Shown: positions 23,640-28,373 of the stretch, in pieces | Position numbering within the stretch: position 1 is the first letter of the stretch | Layout: each line of letters starts with the position of its first letter | NCBI GenBank assembly: GCA_910584085.1 | Contig: CAJTZY010000018.1 | Span: 1-28,373, forward strand | Source of the DNA: an uncultured Bacilli bacterium | Lineage (GTDB): Bacteria; Bacillota_I; Bacilli_A; RF39; UBA660 | Length of the DNA stretch: 28,373 bases | Direction: 5' to 3' | Translations under genes and position numbers: made by a program | The notes under the pieces: model-generated | Databases searched by the model: none | What the model was told of the DNA's origin: nothing | What the model saw: only the letters and a program-made list of their open reading frames with translations

Positions 23640-24188
23640 ATGGATAATAATTTAAATTTTGAACAAATAGAAGAAAATAAAGATTTAATTGCTGAAACTA
23701 CTTATAATTGTATAAAAAGCATATTTTCTAAAGAAGAGCAAAAGAATATTTTAGTCGCTGAAATAGATCCAGAATATATAGATGGTATTAAATTATGTGA
23801 GCATTACAATATTGATACAAAAACCGGTGCAAATTGTTTAGTATGTGAATGCAAGAGAGGTGAAAATAAAAATTATGTTGCCCTTCTTGTACCAACTGGA
23901 TATAAGTATAATATGTCATCTACAGTTAGAAAATATACAAATTCGCGAATGGTATCTGTTGCTCCATTAGAATATGTTTTAGAAAAAACTGAAATGGAAT
24001 ATGGTAGTATAAATCCTATTGTCTTACCTCAAGAATGGAAGATTATTATTGATCCTAAAGTAATGGAAGAAGATAGAATTATCTGTGGAAGTGGATTACA
24101 AAAGTCAAAAATTTCATTACCAAGTAAATATTTATTAAAGTTAAACAATGTAGAAATTTTAGAAAATTTAGCAAAGGAGGTAGATTAA
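23640..24188 (+). CDS. YbaK/EbsC-family aminoacyl-tRNA deacylase-like protein
   Basis: The 182-residue product has the YbaK/ProX pattern: KNYVALLVPTGYKYNMSSTV, a conserved R-containing segment (NSRMVSVAPLEYVLEKTEM), YGSINPIVLP, IIIDPKVMEEDRIICGSGLQ and a closing KISLPSKYLLKLNNVEI. Family members hydrolyse mischarged aminoacyl-tRNAs in trans. This protein is longer at the N-terminus than minimal YbaK proteins and carries acidic segments. The start at 23640 follows AAAGGAGA; a longer frame to 23625 lacks a ribosome site. Its TAA shares one base with the pepD ATG (TAATG), so the two are an operon. The substrate tRNA cannot be read, and its place behind a recombinase suggests cargo. Confidence 0.75.
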   Translation: MDNNLNFEQIEENKDLIAETTYNCIKSIFSKEEQKNILVAEIDPEYIDGIKLCEHYNIDTKTGANCLVCECKRGENKNYVALLVPTGYKYNMSSTVRKYTNSRMVSVAPLEYVLEKTEMEYGSINPIVLPQEWKIIIDPKVMEEDRIICGSGLQKSKISLPSKYLLKLNNVEILENLAKEVD

Positions 24189-25561
24189 TGAAAAATACTT
24201 TAGAATATTTTGAAGAAATTATGAAGATTCCAAGAGAATCTGGAAAAGAAGATAAAATAGCTAATTATTTGATTAATTATGCCAAAGAAAACAATATTGA
24301 ATATAACTTAGGAAAATATAATACAGTATTTTTAAAGAAAAATAATAATTCTGATAAAACTATTATTTTACAAGCACATTCAGATATGGTTTGTGTATCA
24401 ACAGATGATTATGATTTTGATAACGAAGGTATCCCCTTTTATATTGATGGAGATTACTATAAGTCCAAAAATACTTCTTTAGGAGCAGATGATGGAATTG
24501 GGATTGCAATTATTCTTGCAATTTTGCAAGAAAATGAAAATATGCCTAATATTGAAGTAATGATTACTACACAAGAAGAAACAACTATGTTAGGAGCAAG
24601 TAACTTTGATTATTCTTTATTAACTGGCAAAACTTTAATTAGTTTAGATGGAATAAAAGAAGCAGATATTGAGTCCTCAAGTGCAGGTATGTGTTCTCTA
24701 ACATTAAATAGAAAGTTTATCTATGAAAACGAAAAATGTAATACTTATAAACTATCAATTAATGGATTAAAAGGTGGACACTCTGGAGATGATATTGATA
24801 AAAACAGGTGTAATGCAATAAAATTAGCTATAAGATTTTTGAAAGAATTAGATTATAAAGAAATAGTGGATATCCAATTTGGAAAACGTGATAATGTAAT
24901 ACCAAGTGAGGGTTATGTTGTATTTTCTTCTGATGAAAATTTAGAATTATTGCAGAAAAAACTTAATTATATTGAATTAGATTTAAGTGATGAGGATTCT
25001 GGTATAATCTTAAATTTAGAAAAAATAGATTCTTCAAGATTTATCAAAGAAAGTAAAGATATAGTTGAATTTATATCTAAAATAAAAGATGGATTATTAG
25101 AAACTTATCAAGATGATGGATTTCCCTTATTGTCAGCAAATATTGGTAAAATATCTATTTTAAATGATATTCTAGAAATAAAATATAGTATTAGAAGTTC
25201 TGATTTAGAAAAGGAAGAAACGTTATTAGAAGAAATAGAATCACTTGCTAGTCAATTTGAGTTTGAAATGATTGTTGATGCTAAGAAACCATTCTTTCCT
25301 TTTAAAGAAGACTCAATGATAAGAACTTTATTAGCAGAAACTTATAAAGAATTATATGGAAAAGAAACCATTGTTAAGAAAGTTCATGCTTGTATGGAGG
25401 GTGGAATTTTATCAAACAATATTGATGATTTAGATATATGCACAATTGCTCCTTCTATAGATAATTGCCATTCAATCAATGAGCGTGTAAGCATACCTTC
25501 TACCAAAAGAGTATACGATTGGTTAAAAGAAACATTAATTGAATATAATAAAGTCAAATAA
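24188..25561 (+). CDS. pepD: PepD-type aminoacyl-histidine dipeptidase (M20 family)
   Basis: PepD enzymes are cytosolic dizinc peptidases that cut dipeptides such as Xaa-His. The 457-residue protein shows the metal and catalytic motifs: QAHSDMV (H64, D66), LGADDGIGIA (D101, D102), TTQEETTMLGA (E130, E131), the lid-domain GLKGGHSGDDID, and a late histidine in NCHSINERVSIPS. The start NTLEYFEEIMKIPRESGKE is typical of the family. The length is slightly short of E. coli PepD (485). AAAGGAGG precedes the ATG, and translation is coupled to the YbaK-like gene. A strong terminator follows. No signal peptide is seen. Confidence 0.9.
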   Translation: MKNTLEYFEEIMKIPRESGKEDKIANYLINYAKENNIEYNLGKYNTVFLKKNNNSDKTIILQAHSDMVCVSTDDYDFDNEGIPFYIDGDYYKSKNTSLGADDGIGIAIILAILQENENMPNIEVMITTQEETTMLGASNFDYSLLTGKTLISLDGIKEADIESSSAGMCSLTLNRKFIYENEKCNTYKLSINGLKGGHSGDDIDKNRCNAIKLAIRFLKELDYKEIVDIQFGKRDNVIPSEGYVVFSSDENLELLQKKLNYIELDLSDEDSGIILNLEKIDSSRFIKESKDIVEFISKIKDGLLETYQDDGFPLLSANIGKISILNDILEIKYSIRSSDLEKEETLLEEIESLASQFEFEMIVDAKKPFFPFKEDSMIRTLLAETYKELYGKETIVKKVHACMEGGILSNNIDDLDICTIAPSIDNCHSINERVSIPSTKRVYDWLKETLIEYNKVK

Positions 25562-25588
25562 TTAAAAATTCAAATATCATAATAATTT

Positions 25589-25611
25589 GAGCAAGAAATT
25601 GCTCTTTTTTT
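25589..25611 (+). terminator. Terminator after pepD
   Basis: GAGCAA-GAAA-TTGCTC (25589-25604) followed by seven T (25605-25611). Confidence 0.9.
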
Positions 25612-25633
25612 GCTATCTAAATTTAGAAAGGAG

Positions 25634-25825
25634 ATGAGTTTTATTAATTATTTCTTTGAAATAGTCGTGCCACAATTATTAGAGTATTTTAAAGAAAATG
25701 CAAATGACGTACCTTATTCTTTATTATCAGAAGTATTAATTAATAATAAGAACTACGAAAAAGAAGTAAAAGAAATGATTGAAAAATCTAATAAAATTAG
25801 TAAAAAATATGAAGAAAAAAAGTAA
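25634..25825 (+). CDS. Small unknown protein (about 63 residues, start uncertain)
   Basis: I do not recognise this protein. The frame reads SFINYFFEIVVPQLLEYFKE near the start and ends in a lysine-rich helix (MIEKSNKISKKYEEKK). The frame is open back to a TTG at 25610, but that codon lies in the T-run of the pepD terminator and is not credible. An AAAGGAG at 25627-25633 would best serve a start just downstream, where only the ATG at 25634, which is too close, and an ATT are available. A real gene is likely but its start is not settled. Confidence 0.4.
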   Translation: MSFINYFFEIVVPQLLEYFKENANDVPYSLLSEVLINNKNYEKEVKEMIEKSNKISKKYEEKK

Positions 25826-25958
25826 ACTGTCGGAGACTATATTAGGGGGGTTTAGGGGTATTCCCTAACAAGTAGATGGGTGTGTATACACCATGCTTGA
25901 TATATTGATTTTATATATTACGTAAGTCGTTCCCTAATTTGTGAAAGGAGAATTTTTT
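25826..25958. other. Intergenic region with TTAGGG/CCCTAA repeats and a palindrome
   Basis: TTAGGG occurs at 25842-25847 and 25852-25857; the complement CCCTAA occurs at 25863-25868 and 25932-25937. The middle two form a hairpin. A perfect 10-base palindrome GTGTATACAC is at 25882-25891. G-runs here are unusual for the genome. It could be a regulatory or recombination site; no clear promoter was identified. Confidence 0.4.
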
Positions 25959-26510
25959 GTGAATGATAAGTGGATAGAAAGAAAAGAAGTTCAAGAGATG
26001 TTTTCATTAACAACAAAACAATTTGGTAGGGTCATGAGAAATATAAAACGAAGACATGAATATGATTATTATTTATGGATAAAAAGAGATAAAGATAAGA
26101 AAACAAAAATGTATGTAAAACAAGAATGTGTTGATTGGTTAAAAGAAGTTTATTTTAACAAAGAAGAACATTATTTAACTTCTGAGATAAGATTTTATAA
26201 AAAGAATATTTTTGATTTAGAAAATGAATTAGGAATAGATCATAAAATAAAAAAATATCAATCTTTTTCATTAAGATTTTTGCCTTACTTGTTTGGTAAA
26301 AATATAAGTGCTATTCATGTAGCACTTCATAGGATGAAAAAAGTATTTCCCTATTCAATAACTTTTGAAGATGATGATGTTATATGTGTTAAAGAAGAAG
26401 GAATTAGATGGTTGTATGAAAATTATTTTAAAAGAGATTATTTAAAAGAATTAGAAGAATATAAATGGGAATTAGAAATTAGAAAAAATAATGCGAGGGT
26501 TAATTATTAG
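25959..26510 (+). CDS. Unknown protein with two copies of a helix-turn-helix-like unit
   Basis: The 183-residue product is not recognised. Two parts align by eye. The first (~residues 6-70) reads ERKEVQEMFSLTTKQFGRVM, then YVKQECVDWLKEVYFNKEEH. The second (~100-165) reads LPYLFGKNISAIHVALHRMK, then VKEEGIRWLYENYFKRDYL. The pattern helix, short turn, helix, strand, then VKxExxxWLxExYF suggests a duplicated DNA-binding-like module, possibly excisionase-like. This is inference from pattern. The start is GTG at 25959 with AAAGGAG 9 bases upstream; an in-frame GTG at 25941 lies in front of the ribosome site and is rejected. Charged residues are plentiful and no membrane segment is seen. The following promoter at 26521 shows that the next gene pair is expressed separately. 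Confidence 0.65.
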   Translation: MNDKWIERKEVQEMFSLTTKQFGRVMRNIKRRHEYDYYLWIKRDKDKKTKMYVKQECVDWLKEVYFNKEEHYLTSEIRFYKKNIFDLENELGIDHKIKKYQSFSLRFLPYLFGKNISAIHVALHRMKKVFPYSITFEDDDVICVKEEGIRWLYENYFKRDYLKELEEYKWELEIRKNNARVNY

Positions 26511-26520
26511 GTCATTTATA

Positions 26521-26549
26521 TTGCAGTAAGCAAAAATAAATGATACAAT
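26521..26549 (+). promoter_or_regulatory. Promoter of the DUF4145-like/winged-helix gene pair
   Basis: TTGCAG (26521-26526), a 17-base spacer and TGATACAAT (26541-26549), an extended -10, 32 bases before the first start codon. Confidence 0.65.
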
Positions 26550-26581
26550 AGTAACAAAAGATGTTTGAGAGGTGATAATAA

Positions 26582-27310
26582 ATGACCTTTGAAAAATATG
26601 TAGGAATATTAAATCTTATAGAAAAAAATGAGTTTGAAAAAGTATCGTTCACTGCATTCTTTCTACAGCATTATGAAAAAAGAGTTGAATTTTCATTGAA
26701 TGATATTTTTGAATTGCTTAAACAATTAAATATTACAATATCAAATCATTCTCGAATAAAAACAAAACTAAGAGATTCCAAAAGATTTAGAAAAATAAAA
26801 GATAACATTTATACAATTACTTCAAATGGTATTAGTGAATTAACACCAATTATAAATGAATTAATAAATTCTGAATCGAGTATTGTAACTAATAATTGTT
26901 TGTTTGATCTAAGTTTATTTATAGGGGCTAGAGGGTATCTGGATAGTTTATTTGAGCAAGTTGATAATTGTTATTATAATAATTGCTTTGATGCATGTGC
27001 TGTATTAATAAGAAGAATATTTGAAATATTACTTATTGAAAGTTATCAAAATTTAGGAATTGATGAAGAAATTAAAAATGATAAAGACAGTTATTTTATG
27101 TTAGAAGCTATATGTACAAATGCAAAAGGTAATAAAGTTTTAAATTTATCAAGAAATACTAAAGAAACTCTAGATGATATAAGAGATTTAGGAAACTTTG
27201 CAGCTCATAAAATAACCTATAACACTCGAAAAACTGATATTGATAAAAGATATAATTCCATTCGAGCTTGTTTTGAGGAATTATATTATAAAGCTGGTTT
27301 AAAAAAATAG
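26582..27310 (+). CDS. Winged-helix-like region fused to a DUF4145/HEPN-like domain
   Basis: This 242-residue protein is unrecognised as a whole. Residues ~18-92 look like a winged helix: SFTAFFLQHYEKRVEFSLND, then RIKTKLRDSKRFRKI, the wing-like KDNIYTITSNGISEL. Residues ~110-235 resemble DUF4145, a family placed with HEPN-fold proteins: LFEQVDNCYYNNCFDACAVL, IRRIFEILLIESYQNLG, and IRDLGNFAAHKITY with R201 and H209. HEPN domains are often RNases in toxin and defence systems, but the R-to-H spacing here is longer than the usual RNase motif, so activity is open. GAGAGGTGATAATAA supports the ATG. The next gene starts 10 bases after its stop, so the two form an operon. Confidence 0.65.
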   Translation: MTFEKYVGILNLIEKNEFEKVSFTAFFLQHYEKRVEFSLNDIFELLKQLNITISNHSRIKTKLRDSKRFRKIKDNIYTITSNGISELTPIINELINSESSIVTNNCLFDLSLFIGARGYLDSLFEQVDNCYYNNCFDACAVLIRRIFEILLIESYQNLGIDEEIKNDKDSYFMLEAICTNAKGNKVLNLSRNTKETLDDIRDLGNFAAHKITYNTRKTDIDKRYNSIRACFEELYYKAGLKK

Positions 27311-27320
27311 GAGGTTTAAA

Positions 27321-28199
27321 ATGGAAAATAAAGTAAAGATAAAATTAGGCAATTTTGAATTTGAAGCTAGTGGAGATGCTGATGTTATTGAAAGGGAAAG
27401 AAAAATAGTAATGGAATTAATTCCACATCTAATTAATGCTAATAATTATACTACTATTGAGCAAAAAAATGATGATAATATCAGCAAGATACCATATACT
27501 GATGAAGTTAAAACATTAACAAATAATTTTACATCCATTAATCAATTTATAAAATTCAAAAAGTTTGGAAATAGTATTGATTTAACTTTAGGAATTATGT
27601 ACTATGTTGATAAATATGAAGGAATTTCGATTATTAACCAGAATGTATTAAAAGACTATTATGATAAATCAAAAACAAAGTTGCCAACAAATTTATCACA
27701 AAATTTATCAAATCTTACTCAAAAAGGTTTTATAAAAACATTAGATAAGGAAACAAGTGGTGTAATTAATTATTCAATAACAAATGATGGTGAAGATTAC
27801 ATAGAAGAATATGAGCCAAAAGAACAAGTAAAAAAGCAAAAAAAAGCTTCGGTAAAACAAAGTTCTAATATAAAAGATGAGGTAATGGCTATAACAAGAG
27901 AAAGTTTAAATTTATATCAATATAAAAAATTAAGAGATATAAAAGATTTTAAAGGGAAAATGATGTTAGCTATCTATATAGTTGACAAGAATACATCTAT
28001 TGATAAATTTTCAGTAAATGATATAAATTATATTTTATCAAAGATATTCCAAGAAAGTAATACCATAGATCAAATAAAAGGTGTTATAAAAAGAGAACCA
28101 ACTTGGTTTAATAAAACAAAAAATGAAAATACAAAATTGTTTGAATATTCTCTATTAAGAGAAGGTATTGAATACGCTGAAGATATTGCCAAAATATAA
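27321..28199 (+). CDS. Unknown protein with two winged-helix-like repeats
   Basis: I do not recognise this 292-residue protein. The first ~35 residues form a beta-hairpin and helix (VKIKLGNFEFEASGDADVIE, then RERKIVMELIPHL). Two later parts look related: residues ~72-165 (LTLGIMYYVDKYEGISI, LSQNLSNLTQKGFIKTL, VINYSITNDGEDYIEEY) and ~195-290 (MMLAIYIVDKNTSIDKFSVND, IKGVIKREPTWFNKT, KLFEYSLLREGIEYAEDI). Both follow a winged-helix order. A Lys/Gln-rich linker (KEQVKKQKKASVKQ) joins them. The winged-helix-like part of the preceding gene has the same layout. GGAGGTTTAAA gives the ATG. It probably acts with the DUF4145-like partner; DNA or protein binding is a guess. Confidence 0.65.
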   Translation: MENKVKIKLGNFEFEASGDADVIERERKIVMELIPHLINANNYTTIEQKNDDNISKIPYTDEVKTLTNNFTSINQFIKFKKFGNSIDLTLGIMYYVDKYEGISIINQNVLKDYYDKSKTKLPTNLSQNLSNLTQKGFIKTLDKETSGVINYSITNDGEDYIEEYEPKEQVKKQKKASVKQSSNIKDEVMAITRESLNLYQYKKLRDIKDFKGKMMLAIYIVDKNTSIDKFSVNDINYILSKIFQESNTIDQIKGVIKREPTWFNKTKNENTKLFEYSLLREGIEYAEDIAKI

Positions 28200-28223
28200 T
28201 TTTTGTGTTATACTTAGCTCATC

Positions 28224-28245
28224 AAGTATTTACTTAAATACTTTT
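28224..28245 (+). terminator. Possible terminator after the gene pair
   Basis: AAGTATTT-ACTT-AAATACTT (28224-28243) followed by a short T-run. Confidence 0.5.
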
Positions 28246-28294
28246 ACTACTTGGGTGCAAAACTCATTTGTTTATTGCCTTATATTTTTGAAAT

Positions 28295-28324
28295 AAAGAA
28301 TATCGATGTGAGATGTTCTTTTTT
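28295..28324 (+). terminator. Second terminator after the gene pair
   Basis: A 10-bp stem 28295-28304/28312-28321 with one G-U, followed by T to 28324. Confidence 0.6.
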
Positions 28325-28340
28325 ATTAACTCTTTAGAAA

Positions 28341-28365
28341 ACTTCCAACGCGGAGCGTAGGAAGT
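28341..28365 (-). terminator. GC-rich hairpin at the right edge, probably a leftward terminator
   Basis: ACTTCC (28341-28346) pairs with GGAAGT (28360-28365); inside, after an A-A mismatch, ACGC (28348-28351) pairs with GCGT (28355-28358) around GGA. On the minus strand TTTTC follows, suggesting the end of a gene entering from the right. Confidence 0.45.
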
Positions 28366-28373
28366 AAAAACCA

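Overview
The window is very AT-rich, low-GC Firmicute DNA. It carries endospore genes (spoIID, spoIIQ, spoIIID, a cotJ operon), a Bacillus-type spoIIID-mbl pair, tilS-ftsH, walJ/rlmH and strong AGGAGG-type ribosome sites. UGA acts as a stop (ATGA overlaps at 4551 and 6609), so this is not a mycoplasma code. A spore-forming, uncultured, gut-type member of the Bacilli is the best guess; the genus cannot be named from the sequence alone.

Layout. (1) 1-761: C-terminal end of a secreted repeat protein, followed by a long RNA hairpin and a terminator. (2) 1046-7064: a tight rightward operon, rplI-dnaB-M23 peptidase-walJ-femAB-rlmH, ending at a strong terminator. (3) 7156-10549: tilS-ftsH from its own promoter; FtsH carries an extra C-terminal Rho_N/SAP-like module. 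(4) 10722-13624: an unknown 517-residue cytosolic protein converges on a second FemAB gene. (5) 13640-16882: flippase (SpoVB/MurJ family)-rpiB-like-DUF1146-spoIID, with overlapping genes. (6) 16883-17439: a 557-base gap with convergent promoters, inverted repeats and tiny reading frames, reminiscent of a type I toxin-antitoxin locus. (7) 17440-19427: spoIIQ, spoIIID, mbl. (8) 19449-21018, leftward: a membrane protein and a two-gene cotJ operon in which CotJA and CotJB are fused. (9) 21159-21235: tRNA-His, after which the character changes.

(10) 21336-28373 looks accessory: a large serine recombinase with a frameshift, a YbaK-type deacylase, a PepD dipeptidase and four unrecognised genes. The last two (26582-28199) form a gene pair with its own strong promoter. 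One protein combines a winged-helix-like region with a DUF4145/HEPN-like domain; the other appears to hold two winged-helix-like units.

The core part links replication, translation quality control, envelope building (two FemAB ligases, flippase, Mbl, M23 peptidase) and the engulfment stage of sporulation (SpoIID, SpoIIQ, SpoIIID). The right end is probably an integrated element or island whose far boundary lies outside the window. All functional statements come from reading motifs by eye; no database search was possible.
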